DNA from: an uncultured Eubacteriales bacterium
GTDB taxonomy: Bacteria; Bacillota; Clostridia; Oscillospirales; CAG-272
NCBI GenBank assembly: GCA_934378145.1
Contig: CAKXXW010000003.1
Span: forward strand, 1 to 64,000
Direction of reading: 5' to 3'
DNA length: 64,000 bases
In this document: positions 23,075 to 32,439 of the stretch, piece by piece
Numbering within the stretch: position 1 is the first letter of the stretch
Layout of the letters: each line of letters starts with the position of its first letter
Position numbers and translations under genes: made by a program
The notes under the pieces: model-generated
Database searches by the model: none
What the model was told of the DNA's origin: nothing
Seen by the model: the letters and a program-made list of their open reading frames with translations, nothing else

Positions 23075-25468
23075 TTATGCTCTGAGACCTATACCGAGCT
23101 GAGTGGCAAGGGCTGTAAGGATCTTCTGCGAAGCCTTGTCAGCCTCCTCAACGGTAAGGGTGCGGTCGGCGGCGCGGAGGGTGACTCTCATGGAGACGCT
23201 CTTCTTGCCGGCGCCGACCTGCTCTCCGCGGTAGACATCGAAGAGCTTTACCGATTCGACGAGCTTTCCGCCGGCGCGGCTCATGACATCCTCGATCTTG
23301 CCGACCTCAAGGTCGTCGTCGCAGACGAACGAGAAGTCGCGTGTGATCGCGGGGAATTTCGGGAGCGGTGTATACTCGGGCTTGTGGTTTATGTGGGCAT
23401 ACATGGCGGGAAGATCAAGCTCGGCGCAGAATACCTCACGCGTGAAGCCGTAATTTTTTGTCACGGTCGGATGCACCTGACCGAGAACACCGAGGTATGT
23501 GCCGTCGGGAGCGATCGCCTCGGCACAGCGTCCGGGGTGATAGGACGGGTCGTCGGTGCGCGCCGTGTAGGTCACGCCGAGGATCCCGAAAAGCCCGAAG
23601 AGCTTCTCGCATACGCCCTTGAGGGTGAAGAAATCACACTCATCGTACATTCCTACGGTGATGAGCTTCTTCTCGTCGGGCAGCTCGTCGCGGCTCTCGT
23701 GGGGGATATAGACGCTCGCAAGCTCCCAGAGTCTTGCCTTTTCGTTGCTGAACTTGTCGTTTCTCGCAAGGACCTCGAGCATGGAGGGCAGGGCGGTCGT
23801 GCGCATGACGCTCGTATCCTCACCGAGCGGGTTGGATATGACGACCGAGCGGCGCTGTTCTTCGGGAAGTCTTATCTTCTCGTAATATTTCGGGCTGATG
23901 AAGGAGAAGGTCTGGATCTCGTCAAAGCCGAGCGCCGCCATGGTCGGGGCGAGCTTTGCTTCAAGAGCCTGACGCGGCGTCCTGCCACCTCTTGTCGTCG
24001 TGCCGCCGATGTAGGTCGACTCGAGCTTGTTGTATCCGTAGATCCTGATTATCTCCTCGGCGACATCCTGCATACATTCGATGTCGGAACGGAAGGAAGG
24101 CGGGGTCAGCTCCGAGAGGTCATCGCTGACGGTGAATTCGAGCTTGCGGAGTATTTCCGCCATATATTCCTTCGTGAGGTCAACTCCGATGAAGCGGTTG
24201 ATCCTGTCGGCGTCGAGCGGCAGGGTGGGCTGTTTTTTCTTTGTCGGGTAGAGGTCTATTATCTCATCGACGACCTCACCCGCGCCGAGAAGCTCCACAA
24301 GCTCGCAGGCGCGCTGCACCGCGGGCATGGTGTTCTCGGGGTCAAGGCCCTTTTCAAAGCGCGAGGAGCTTTCGGTGCGCATACCGAGCTTCTTTGCGCT
24401 GACTCTTACAGAGGAGCCGAGGAAGCTCGCGCTCTCGAAGACGACAGTCTTCGTCGCGTCGGTTATCTCGCTGTTCGCGCCGCCCATGACTCCGGCGAGC
24501 GCGACCGCCTTGTTCTTGTCGGCGATGACGAGCATCGAGGGATCAAGGGTATGATCCTTGTCGTCGAGCGAACGGAAAAGCTCGTTTTCCGCGGCACGGC
24601 GGATGATTATCTCGGATCCGTCAAGGCAGGAATAGTCAAATGCGTGCATAGGCTGACCGTATTCGAGCATTACATAGTTCGTGATGTCGACGATGTTGTT
24701 TATCGGGCGCACACCCTCGGCACGGAGCCTCATACGGAGCCAGAGCGGAGAGGGAGCGATCTTCACATTTTTCACGACCCTTGCGGTATAGCGGAAGCAG
24801 AGGTCGGGAGCCTCGTCCTTTACCGTGAGGTAATTGTGTACACTGTCGCCCGAGCCTTTCACTACCGGGGAGTGGAGGGTGAGGGGCAGGTCAAAGGACA
24901 CGGCGGATTCGCGGGCAAGGCCTATCACCGAGAGGCAGTCGGGGCGGTTCGAGGTGATCTCGAACTCGACAACGGTGTCCTTCAGCATAAGGGCGTCGCG
25001 GATGTCCTCACCGACCTTGTCGGCAAATTCCTCTCCGAGGATAAGGATGCCCTTATCGTCAGCCCCCGGCATATCGTGTTCGGTGAGACCCAGCTCGTTT
25101 ATCGAGCAGAGCATACCGTTCGATTCGACGCCGCGGAGCTTGCCGGCTTTGATGTTCACACCTCCGGGGAGCTTTGCGGGAGCCACGCAGGCGGGGACTA
25201 TCGCGCCCTCGAAGACATTCTGCGCGCCCGTGACTATCTGAACTGTCCTGTCGCCGATGTCGCACCGGCAGACCCAGAGGTGGTCGGAATTTTCATGGCG
25301 GGTCATGGAGGTCACGCGGGCGACCTTCACATTTTCAATATCGTTTGCAAGTATCTCGAAGCCCTCGACCTTCGAGCCGGTGTCGGTCATACGGTCGCAG
25401 TAGCTTTTTGCGTCTTTTTCCTTGGTTCCCGGTACGAATTCGGAAAGCCAGTTGAGTGAAAGATTCAT
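23075..25468 (-). CDS. pheT: Phenylalanyl-tRNA synthetase beta subunit
   Basis: Non-catalytic subunit of (alpha-beta)2 PheRS; tRNA binding and editing. Start MNLSLNWLSEFVPG; tRNA-binding EMAP-like domain (about residues 40-150); B3/B4 editing region; B5; core-like domain with TTALPSMLEVLARN; C-terminal FDX-ACB anticodon-binding domain (FPAITRDFSFV...). 797 aa, normal. RBS AAGGAAA. Separated from pheS by a yitT-like gene, which is unusual. Expression is expected to depend on the Phe T-box at 27799-28041. Confidence 0.97.
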   Translation of the reverse strand: MNLSLNWLSEFVPGTKEKDAKSYCDRMTDTGSKVEGFEILANDIENVKVARVTSMTRHENSDHLWVCRCDIGDRTVQIVTGAQNVFEGAIVPACVAPAKLPGGVNIKAGKLRGVESNGMLCSINELGLTEHDMPGADDKGILILGEEFADKVGEDIRDALMLKDTVVEFEITSNRPDCLSVIGLARESAVSFDLPLTLHSPVVKGSGDSVHNYLTVKDEAPDLCFRYTARVVKNVKIAPSPLWLRMRLRAEGVRPINNIVDITNYVMLEYGQPMHAFDYSCLDGSEIIIRRAAENELFRSLDDKDHTLDPSMLVIADKNKAVALAGVMGGANSEITDATKTVVFESASFLGSSVRVSAKKLGMRTESSSRFEKGLDPENTMPAVQRACELVELLGAGEVVDEIIDLYPTKKKQPTLPLDADRINRFIGVDLTKEYMAEILRKLEFTVSDDLSELTPPSFRSDIECMQDVAEEIIRIYGYNKLESTYIGGTTTRGGRTPRQALEAKLAPTMAALGFDEIQTFSFISPKYYEKIRLPEEQRRSVVISNPLGEDTSVMRTTALPSMLEVLARNDKFSNEKARLWELASVYIPHESRDELPDEKKLITVGMYDECDFFTLKGVCEKLFGLFGILGVTYTARTDDPSYHPGRCAEAIAPDGTYLGVLGQVHPTVTKNYGFTREVFCAELDLPAMYAHINHKPEYTPLPKFPAITRDFSFVCDDDLEVGKIEDVMSRAGGKLVESVKLFDVYRGEQVGAGKKSVSMRVTLRAADRTLTVEEADKASQKILTALATQLGIGLRA

Positions 25469-25492
25469 AGCATTTTCCTTTCTTTATTCGGA

Positions 25493-26398
25493 TCACATAC
25501 TCTGACGGAATCCGTTTCCGATTATCTCGGAGGAATTTGAGATGAGGACGAAGGATGCCGGGTCGGCTTCCTTGATGAGAGTGCGCAGGCGGCGTGCCTG
25601 TGACGCTGTCATTACCGAGAGCAGGACGGATTTATCCTGCTTTGTGTAGCATCCCTCGGCGTCCCAGCGCGTGGCATCGCGACCTATCGTTTTGAGGATG
25701 ATCTCCGCCACCTCATCGGGCTTGTCTGTGATTATAATGAAGTATTTCGTGCGGTTAAGGCTCTCTATCGACGAGTTGATGATAAGTGTCGCGATGAACA
25801 CGCCGAAGAGAGAGAAGAGTCCGGTCTTCGCGTCGAAGGTGAAGAAGGCGGTCAGCACTATCAGAAGATCGGCGATAAGCATCGCGTTGCCTATGTCGAT
25901 ATTGAGCTTCTTCATAAGGATCATACCGATGATGTCGGAGCCGCCGGTCGAGCCTCCGAGATTGAATATCACCGCCGTCGCGAAGGACGACAGGGCGACC
26001 GCGAAGAAAAGCTCAAGGAAGGGCTGGTCGGTCATAGGCTCTTTCGTGCTGAAAAGTCCGGCTTTTTCGAGCAGCTCGAGTACCTGAAGGAAAGCCGACA
26101 GCAGTATGCTGCAATAAACGGTCTTCGCGCCGAAGCCCCTGCCGAGGAAGATGAAGCCTATTATCAGCAGTATGACATTGGAGATAGTGACGAAGGTCGC
26201 GGGCGTGAGCCATTCCATAGCCGTTCCGGCGGTGAAATGTCCGACGACGACCGAGAGACCGGTCATTCCGCCGAGGACGAAGTGATTCGGGTACTTGAAG
26301 AAGTAGAGCGCGGCGGCGACTATCGCTATGGCTACCGTCATAATGCCGTAGTCCCTGACGGTGAGAAGGACTTTCTTCCTGTTTAACTTTTTCTCCAT
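25493..26398 (-). CDS. YitT family membrane protein (DUF161 + DUF2179)
   Basis: 301 aa: about five or six membrane helices (residues 14-190) with FFKYPNHFVLGGMTGLSVV and GGSTGGSDIIGMILMKK, the glycine-rich YitT repeats, then a cytoplasmic DUF2179 domain (about residues 215-300: FIIITDKPDEVAEIILKTI...). The transport role of this family is unproven. It starts 2 bp after the pheS stop and ends 24 bp before pheT, so it is translated from the phe operon mRNA and should be under the same T-box. Nothing links it to tRNA charging biochemically. Confidence 0.9.
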   Translation of the reverse strand: MEKKLNRKKVLLTVRDYGIMTVAIAIVAAALYFFKYPNHFVLGGMTGLSVVVGHFTAGTAMEWLTPATFVTISNVILLIIGFIFLGRGFGAKTVYCSILLSAFLQVLELLEKAGLFSTKEPMTDQPFLELFFAVALSSFATAVIFNLGGSTGGSDIIGMILMKKLNIDIGNAMLIADLLIVLTAFFTFDAKTGLFSLFGVFIATLIINSSIESLNRTKYFIIITDKPDEVAEIILKTIGRDATRWDAEGCYTKQDKSVLLSVMTASQARRLRTLIKEADPASFVLISNSSEIIGNGFRQSM

Positions 26399-26400
26399 TA

Positions 26401-27411
26401 TCAGAACTCTCCGAGGAAGCGTGTATCGTTCTCGTAGAGCAGACGCATATCGTCGATGTGGTATTTGAGCATTGCGATCCTCTCGATACCGAAGCCGAAG
26501 GCGAAGCCCGAGTAGACATCGGGGTCGATGCCGCAGTTGCGGAGAACATTAGGGTGTACCATTCCGGCACCGAGGATCTCTATCCAGCCCTCACCCTTGC
26601 AGATGCGGCAACCCTTTCCGCCGCAGGCGAAGCAGGAGACATCGACCTCTGCCGACGGCTCGGTGAAGGGGAAGTGGTGGGGTCTGAAACGGATCCTTGT
26701 CTCCTCGCCGAAGGTCTGCTTCGCGAAAAGCTCAAGCACGCCCTTGAGGTCGCCCATCGAGATGCCCTTGTCGACGACAAGCCCCTCGAGCTGGTGAAAG
26801 AGCGGCGAATGTGTCGCGTCGACCGCGTCCGAGCGGTAGACCCGTCCGGGTGAGATTATCCTTATCGGGGGCTTCTGCTTTTCCATCGTTCTGACCTGCA
26901 CGGGCGAGGTCTGCGAGCGGAGAAGGATATTGTCGGTGATATAGAAGGTGTCCTGCGTATCTCTCGCGGGGTGGTTTTCGGGGATGTTGAGCGCCTGGAA
27001 GTTGTAGTAATCAAGCTCGACCTCGGGACCCTCGACGATCGTGAAACCGAGACCGATGAAGATGTCCTCAAGCTCTCTCTGAGTCATCGTGAGCGGGTGG
27101 ATGTGACCCATTTCGCCTTCGGCGGGAAGGGTGACATCGATCTTTTCTTTGTTCAGCTTAAGCTCAAGGAGCCTGTCCTGCATCTGTCTGCGGCGCTCTT
27201 CTATCGACGCCTCTATGTCGGCGCGGACTTCGTTCGCGAGCTGACCGATAAGGGGGCGTTCTTCTGCGGAGAGCTTTCCCATGCCGCGAAGCACGGCGGT
27301 AAGCTCGCCCTTTTTGCCGAGATAGCGGACTCTCAGCGCCTCGATGTCCGCGGCATTGTCGCTGAGCTGCGCCTTTGCGTCGGCGCGGATCTTTTCAAGC
27401 AGTTCTCTCAT
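26401..27411 (-). CDS. pheS: Phenylalanyl-tRNA synthetase alpha subunit
   Basis: Catalytic subunit of PheRS. N-terminal coiled coil (residues 1-90), then the class II core: GHIHPLTMTQRELEDIF, HPARDTQDTFYI, TSPVQVRTM, motif 2 HSPLFHQLEG and motif 3 GFGIERIAML. 336 aa, normal. RBS AAAGGA. Follows the mazG-like gene by 21 bp and couples to yitT. Confidence 0.97.
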   Translation of the reverse strand: MRELLEKIRADAKAQLSDNAADIEALRVRYLGKKGELTAVLRGMGKLSAEERPLIGQLANEVRADIEASIEERRRQMQDRLLELKLNKEKIDVTLPAEGEMGHIHPLTMTQRELEDIFIGLGFTIVEGPEVELDYYNFQALNIPENHPARDTQDTFYITDNILLRSQTSPVQVRTMEKQKPPIRIISPGRVYRSDAVDATHSPLFHQLEGLVVDKGISMGDLKGVLELFAKQTFGEETRIRFRPHHFPFTEPSAEVDVSCFACGGKGCRICKGEGWIEILGAGMVHPNVLRNCGIDPDVYSGFAFGFGIERIAMLKYHIDDMRLLYENDTRFLGEF

Positions 27412-27432
27412 ATTTATATCCTTTCAAATGAT

Positions 27433-27783
27433 TTACTTGTTTTTTCCTTCGGGATCGAAGGGAATACCGCATGGGTAGCGGCGGTTGCTTATCTCTTCCT
27501 TGAGCGGGATCCATTTTTCGAGGTCTACCCCGCTTGCGTTTGCGACCATCAGGGTGTAATAGAGGATGTCGTAAAGCTCCTCCTCGACCGAACCCTTGAG
27601 GTCATCCGCACCCGTCGCGTGGCGGTTCCCGCGGGTCTTGACCCGGGCAAGCTCGCCGACTTCCTCAACGAGCTTTATGAAGTAATGCTCGGGGTTTTCA
27701 CGGGCAAGACGGCGATCCTCGTCGTCCTTTGAGGCGAGGTAGCTCTGGAGATATCTTATCGTGATGCTGCCTTTTTCGTCCAT
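27433..27783 (-). CDS. MazG-like nucleotide pyrophosphohydrolase domain protein
   Basis: 116 aa; start at the ATG of MDEKGSITIRYLQSYL, with AAAGGAA 9 bp upstream (a longer frame would run back through the T-box). Conserved acidic helices: KLVEEVGELARVK (ExxE) and EEELYDILYYTLMVAN (ExxD), the Mg-binding pattern of MazG/dUTPase-like all-alpha hydrolases. House-cleaning hydrolysis of a nucleotide triphosphate is expected; substrate unknown. It is the first gene behind the Phe T-box, an odd place for such an enzyme. Confidence 0.75.
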   Translation of the reverse strand: MDEKGSITIRYLQSYLASKDDEDRRLARENPEHYFIKLVEEVGELARVKTRGNRHATGADDLKGSVEEELYDILYYTLMVANASGVDLEKWIPLKEEISNRRYPCGIPFDPEGKNK

Positions 27784-27798
27784 CGGAAAATTCCTTTC

Positions 27799-28041
27799 AA
27801 AAAAATATGTCCCGCCGTAAAAACGACGGGACGAAACGCTTTTCGCGTACGCGGTACCACCCATGATTCCGGATCTCTCCGGCACTCTGCGCCCTTTAAC
27901 GGAGGCTGACCGGGACGGACTACTTTTTTCACCCATCCGGCTCGGAAGCGAAAGGCGAGGCAGAACGCATGACCGCTCTCAGCCGCAGGCGGTCTTCTCT
28001 GTGATGCGTCGGACTGCTTTGCCGACTTCGTCATTGCTTTT
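27799..28041 (-). promoter_or_regulatory. T-box leader of the mazG-like-pheS-yitT-pheT operon
   Basis: The minus strand carries the invariant T-box motif GGGTGGTACCGCG (27850-27862). Upstream is a stem I region with CAGAGA and GAGAGCGGUC elements, and downstream a terminator hairpin (27809-27817/27824-27832) followed by a U-rich tract to 27799. UUC triplets in the stem I 3' side suit a phenylalanine specifier; I have not fixed which one. Uncharged tRNA-Phe should favour the antiterminator and switch the operon on. About 240 nt, normal for T-boxes. Confidence 0.93.
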
Positions 28042-28047
28042 TAGCTT

Positions 28048-28075
28048 ATTATAACACGATTTTTCCGAAAATCAA
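28048..28075 (-). promoter_or_regulatory. Promoter of the T-box phe operon
   Basis: Minus strand TTGATT (28070-28075), 16 bp, TATAAT (28048-28053). The -35 overlaps the stop codon of the DUF1294 gene. Confidence 0.75.
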
Positions 28076-28359
28076 GGGGTAAACGCAAAAATTGCGCAGC
28101 CCGCGACCACCTGAAGCAGGAGGATAACGGGTATCCCTACCATAAATTTCGGGTGCTTTGTCTTGTGACGGATGATCAGCATCGTTACGAGCATTGCGAA
28201 AGAGCCTCCGAGTACGGAAAGAAGCATCAGCGTAGCCTCGGGGACTCTTTGTGAGCCGCTCTTCGCTTTTACCTTGTCGGCGACCGTCACGATGACCGAG
28301 ATCAGCGAGATGAGTATCAGCCATCCGGGCAGGACGCGGAAGAAGATAAGCTCCTTCAC
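28072..28359 (-). CDS. DUF1294 family small membrane protein
   Basis: 95 aa, starting at a GTG that overlaps the glnS stop (GTGA). Three hydrophobic segments; QRVPEATLMLLSVLGGSFAM followed by RHKTKHPKFMVGIPVILLLQ is the DUF1294 signature. No known function. Translationally coupled to glnS, as the last gene of the gltX-glnS unit. Confidence 0.82.
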   Translation of the reverse strand: MKELIFFRVLPGWLILISLISVIVTVADKVKAKSGSQRVPEATLMLLSVLGGSFAMLVTMLIIRHKTKHPKFMVGIPVILLLQVVAGCAIFAFTP

Positions 28360-30014
28360 GCCTTTTTCGGGAAGCTGTCCTTGAGTTCGACGACGCGGTT
28401 GAAAACGCCGGGATTCTTCGTGTCGAGGCAGAAGTAGCCCGTGCGGACGAACTGGAACTTTTCGCCCGGCTTTGCGTCGGCGAGCGAAGGCTCGACCATT
28501 ACATTTTCGACCTTTTCCGCAGAGGTCGGGTTGAGGAAGTCGATATAGGATTTGCCCTCGGGAAGGTCGTTCATATTTTCCTCTGTAAAGAGTCTGTCGT
28601 AGAGGATCGCAGTCGCGGGCTTTGCGTAGTCGGCGGAGAGCCAATGGATCGTGCCCTTGACCTTGTGTCCGTCGGCGGGCATGCCGCAGCCCGTTTCAAG
28701 GTCGGCGTTGACATGGACGGCTTTGACGCTTCCGTCCTCGTTGGTCTCGAGCGAGGCGAACTTCACGATATAGGCTCCCATAAGCCTTACTTCGCCGTCG
28801 GGCTTGAGGCGGAAGAACTTCGGAGGCGGCACCTGCGCGAAGTCATCCGCGTCGATATAAAGCTCGCGGGTGAAGGGAAGGGCGCGTGTTCCCGCCTCGG
28901 GATCGCCGGGGTTGTTCGGAAGGTCAAAGTATTCGGTCTTGCCCTCCGGGAAGTTGTCGACGATGAGCTTTATCGGCGAGATAACGGCTATGCGGCGCTG
29001 TGCGTGGGCGTTGAGGTCCTCTCTGATGCAGTGTTCGAGAAGCCCTATATCGACCATGCTGTTCGATTTGGAGACTCCTATCCTCTGACAGAAGTCAAGG
29101 ATAGATTCGGGGGTATAGCCGCGACGGCGCAGACCGCAGAGGGTCGGCATACGCGGGTCGTCCCAGCCGTCGACGATGTTGTTTTCGACGAGGTAGCGAA
29201 GGTATCTCTTCGACAGTACGGTGTTCGTTATATTGAGGCGCGCGAATTCGATCTGGCGCGGCTTGCAGTTCACGCTGACATTGTTTATGACCCAATCGTA
29301 GAGCGGGCGGTGGATCTCGTACTCAAGCGAGCAGAGCGAGTGCGTGATGCCCTCGATCGCGTCCTGTATCGGGTGGGCGAAATCGTACATCGGGAAGATG
29401 CACCATTTCTTGCCCTGCCTGTGGTGGTCGATGTAGCGTATGCGGTAGATGACCGGATCGCGCATACAGAAGTTGCCCGAGGCAAGGTCGATCTTCGCGC
29501 GGAGCGTGTATTTGCCTTCCGGGAATTCTCCGTTCTTCATCCTCTCGAAAAGGTCAAGGCTCTCTTCGACAGGTCTGTCGCGCCAAGGCGAGACTGCCGG
29601 ATGCGTGAGGTCTCCGCAGTATGCCGGATCGCGGAACTGCTCGGCGCTCAGCTCGCATACATACGCAAGACCTTTCTTTATCAGCTCGACGGCGTATTCA
29701 TAATCCCGATCAAAGTAATCCGAGCCGTAGTAGAAGCGGTCGCCCCAGTCGAAGCCGAGCCAGTGGATGTCTTCCTTTATCGCATCGACAAATTCGGTGT
29801 CCTCCTTTGCCGGGTTGGTGTCGTCCATCCTGAGGTTGCATTTCCCGCCGTACTTTGCCGCGGTGCCGAAGTCGATTATCAGCGCCTTGCAGTGACCTAT
29901 GTGAAGGTAGCCGTTCGGCTCGGGCGGGAAGCGGGTGTGTATCTCGTCGGCGCGGTATTTGCCTTCTTTTATTTCTTCGTCGATTATATCGTGTATAAAA
30001 TTGGTACTTTCCAT
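28356..30014 (-). CDS. glnS: Glutaminyl-tRNA synthetase
   Basis: Charges tRNA-Gln directly. Class I motifs: HIGH in GYLHIGHCKALIID, LRMDDTNPAKE, and the KMSKS equivalent VLSKR. The C-terminal beta-barrel anticodon domain is present (PNNPGDPEAGTRALPF ...). 552 aa, normal for bacterial GlnRS. Most Firmicutes lack GlnRS and use GatCAB, so this gene suggests acquisition in the lineage. It follows gltX by 12 bp. No T-box precedes the pair. Confidence 0.95.
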   Translation of the reverse strand: MESTNFIHDIIDEEIKEGKYRADEIHTRFPPEPNGYLHIGHCKALIIDFGTAAKYGGKCNLRMDDTNPAKEDTEFVDAIKEDIHWLGFDWGDRFYYGSDYFDRDYEYAVELIKKGLAYVCELSAEQFRDPAYCGDLTHPAVSPWRDRPVEESLDLFERMKNGEFPEGKYTLRAKIDLASGNFCMRDPVIYRIRYIDHHRQGKKWCIFPMYDFAHPIQDAIEGITHSLCSLEYEIHRPLYDWVINNVSVNCKPRQIEFARLNITNTVLSKRYLRYLVENNIVDGWDDPRMPTLCGLRRRGYTPESILDFCQRIGVSKSNSMVDIGLLEHCIREDLNAHAQRRIAVISPIKLIVDNFPEGKTEYFDLPNNPGDPEAGTRALPFTRELYIDADDFAQVPPPKFFRLKPDGEVRLMGAYIVKFASLETNEDGSVKAVHVNADLETGCGMPADGHKVKGTIHWLSADYAKPATAILYDRLFTEENMNDLPEGKSYIDFLNPTSAEKVENVMVEPSLADAKPGEKFQFVRTGYFCLDTKNPGVFNRVVELKDSFPKKA

Positions 30015-30026
30015 ACGCTCTCTCCG

Positions 30027-31730
30027 TTAAAGATTATTTATCATCGAATTTATTCTTGCTCTGACCCTGTCCTCACCGAGGATATTCATAACGGTGAACA
30101 TATCGGGCGAGTTGAGCTTTCCGGTCACGGCGACGCGGATGAACATACTGATGTCGGCGACGCTTCCGCGGTACTGTGTCGGATCGGCTTTGTAAGCCTT
30201 CATATCCGAGGCATAGCCGAGATCATCCGCGATAGCCTTGATCTTGTCGAACCATACATTCTGGTCGTCTGCGGGATCATAGCTGCAGAGGAAAGATGCG
30301 AGCGCTTTCTTTATGTCGTTCTTATCTGCCGTTTCGGGATAGGCATCGGTCACGGCAAAGCTGTCGTCATAGAAGAGGCTCGTGTATTCTTTAAGCTCGA
30401 CATAGGTGCCGTAGTCCTTGCGCGGCTTTTTGCCTCCCCTGCCTATGGAGATTATCGCCTTCGCGTAATCGGGGTCGGCTTTGAGCTTTTCGGAATAATC
30501 GGGGTCGAAATCCTCCGCCCAGCCGAGAAGTCCGGCATAGACCTTGTCGGCGGTCATGCGTGAGAAGACATTCTTCGATACATCCCCGAGCTTGGCAAGG
30601 TCGAAAAGGCATCCCGATGCCGACATTTTTTTTATATTGAAGGGGAAGTCGGTGTAAGGCTTGTCGGGGTTCTGCATATGCCATTCCTCGTAGTTCGAGT
30701 TGAGCAGGGTCATGATGTATTCGCAGACACATTCGGGAGCGTAGCCGAGGCGCGAGTAGTCCTCAAGGTTCGCGCCCATGTCCCTCTTCGAGAGCTTCTT
30801 TTTATTGCCGTTCTCGTCAAGGCGCATGATCTGCGAGTTGTGCATATATTTCGGGAGTCTGAAGCCGAGGTACCTGAAGAGCTGGATATGCTTTGCGACG
30901 CTCGGGAGCCATTCCTCGCCGCGTATGACATGAGTCGTACCCATGAGATGATCGTCCACCGCGTGCGCGAAGTGGTAGGTAGGGATGCCGTCGGATTTGA
31001 GAAGCACGAAGTCCTCGTCGTTTTCGGGTATCTCAAGAGTACCCTTCACAAGGTCGGTGAACTTGGTCTTTTTCGACGGGTCTCCGTCGGCAAGCAGACG
31101 GAGGACGAAGGGTTCGCCGGCATCAAGGTGAGCTTTGACCTCTTCAAGGGTTATCGAGCGCTCGCGCATCTTCTGCTCTTTCCTTGCCGCTTCCTCGGCG
31201 AGCCATGCCTGCTCGTCCCATTCCTTCTTTTCTTTTATCTCTGCCTTCTTGTCCTTCGCGTTAAGTTCGTCAAGCTCCTCCGCCGTCGAAAAGCAGGGAT
31301 AAGCGAGTCCGCGTCTGACAAGGTCTTTCGCATAGACATGGTATATCGGTCCGCGAAGGCTCTGCTTGTAGGGACCGTAGTTTCCTTTATCGACTATATT
31401 TCCGTTTTCGTCAAGAGCGGCGCCCTCGTCGAAATGTATCCCGTATTTCGCAAGGGTCACGATGAGAGCCTCGGCAGCGCCGGGGACCTCGCGCTTTGCG
31501 TCGGTATCCTCTATTCTGAGTATGAACACGCCGCCCGATTGGTGGGCGAGCCTTTCGCCCGTCGTCGTGGGAAGGAGTCCGCCGAAATGCACAAAGCCCG
31601 TTGGACTCGGGGCAAAGCGCGTCACCTTCGCGCCCTCGGGCAGTTTTCTCGTGGGATATTCAGCCTCCATATCGGCGGGGGTTTTCGTAACTTCGGGGTA
31701 GAGAAGCTCTGCGAGCATATTGTAGTCCAT
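30027..31730 (-). CDS. gltX: Glutamyl-tRNA synthetase
   Basis: FAPSPTGFVHFGGLL is the GluRS HIGH region (here HFGG) and KKLSKRDMGANLEDY the KMSKS region. 567 aa is longer than the usual 470-500, with a Lys/Glu-rich insertion (ELNAKDKKAEIKEKKEWDEQ, about residues 155-175) in the region between the motifs. GGAGGTCAC precedes the ATG. With GlnRS just downstream, it may be discriminating (tRNA-Glu only); sequence alone does not prove this. Confidence 0.93.
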   Translation of the reverse strand: MDYNMLAELLYPEVTKTPADMEAEYPTRKLPEGAKVTRFAPSPTGFVHFGGLLPTTTGERLAHQSGGVFILRIEDTDAKREVPGAAEALIVTLAKYGIHFDEGAALDENGNIVDKGNYGPYKQSLRGPIYHVYAKDLVRRGLAYPCFSTAEELDELNAKDKKAEIKEKKEWDEQAWLAEEAARKEQKMRERSITLEEVKAHLDAGEPFVLRLLADGDPSKKTKFTDLVKGTLEIPENDEDFVLLKSDGIPTYHFAHAVDDHLMGTTHVIRGEEWLPSVAKHIQLFRYLGFRLPKYMHNSQIMRLDENGNKKKLSKRDMGANLEDYSRLGYAPECVCEYIMTLLNSNYEEWHMQNPDKPYTDFPFNIKKMSASGCLFDLAKLGDVSKNVFSRMTADKVYAGLLGWAEDFDPDYSEKLKADPDYAKAIISIGRGGKKPRKDYGTYVELKEYTSLFYDDSFAVTDAYPETADKNDIKKALASFLCSYDPADDQNVWFDKIKAIADDLGYASDMKAYKADPTQYRGSVADISMFIRVAVTGKLNSPDMFTVMNILGEDRVRARINSMINNL

Positions 31731-31779
31731 TATGTGACCTCCGTTGCCGCCTTACGGCGGGTTATGATGAAATCAGGTC

Positions 31780-32403
31780 TTACTGCCTGTTGTATATTTT
31801 GTAAAGTGCGTCCGAGAGCCTTGCCGTATTGCCGTGACCCGGGCAGATCATAAGGTCTTCCTTTGCGGCGAGCGCGCGGAGCTTTCCGAGCGAGTGATTC
31901 ATCTTCGCGGGACTTCCCGAATAAAGGTCGAGCCGCCCGAAGCTGTCAGCCATTATCGTGTCGCCCGTGAAGAGGAGCTTTGCGCAACGGTAGCAGACCG
32001 AGCCTTTCGTATGCCCCGGCGTGTGCATCACGCGAAGGCGCATATTGCCGAAGGGGATCGTGTCGCCTTCTATCAGGAGCTTGTCCGGATTGCCGAAGTC
32101 GCGGTCCTTCGAGAAAAAGTCGAAGAAGGCGTTCTTATGTCCGTCGGGCATAAGCTCGGCGTCGTCGGCGTGTATCATTACCGGAGCCGAGGGATTTTGC
32201 GTGCGGAGCTTCTCAAGTCCCAGCATATGGTCGAAATGACCGTGGGTCAGAAGGATCGCCTTCAGCGTCAGTCCGTTCTGCGTGAGGTATTTCATTACCT
32301 CCGCCGCCGATGCGCTCGGGTCGATGACGACAGCTTCTCCTTTGTCGGAGACGATATAACAGTTGGAGCCTATTGTTTGCGGTGTGATTCGGAACAGATT
32401 CAT
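31780..32403 (-). CDS. MBL-fold metallo-hydrolase (glyoxalase II-like)
   Basis: 207 aa with the dinuclear metal motif LLTHGHFDHMLG (His-x-His-x-Asp-His), later VMHTPGHTKGSVCY (His), FTGDTIMADSFGR (Asp) and CPGHGNT (His). This is the YcbL/GloB-like subgroup of thioester hydrolases. With mgsA in the same window (45364) a role in methylglyoxal detoxification is conceivable but unproven. Own promoter at 32440-32468. Confidence 0.87.
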   Translation of the reverse strand: MNLFRITPQTIGSNCYIVSDKGEAVVIDPSASAAEVMKYLTQNGLTLKAILLTHGHFDHMLGLEKLRTQNPSAPVMIHADDAELMPDGHKNAFFDFFSKDRDFGNPDKLLIEGDTIPFGNMRLRVMHTPGHTKGSVCYRCAKLLFTGDTIMADSFGRLDLYSGSPAKMNHSLGKLRALAAKEDLMICPGHGNTARLSDALYKIYNRQ

Positions 32404-32439
32404 AAGTCCTCGCTTTGTGTGCTTGATTATTATTCTATC

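Noticed and set aside
23384..25459. 691-codon open frame on the plus strand opposite pheT
   Set aside because: Antisense shadow of a clearly recognisable pheT in this high-G+C sequence; no RBS, no recognisable protein.
28644..30563. 639-codon plus-strand frame opposite glnS/gltX
   Set aside because: Antisense shadow spanning two well-identified synthetase genes.
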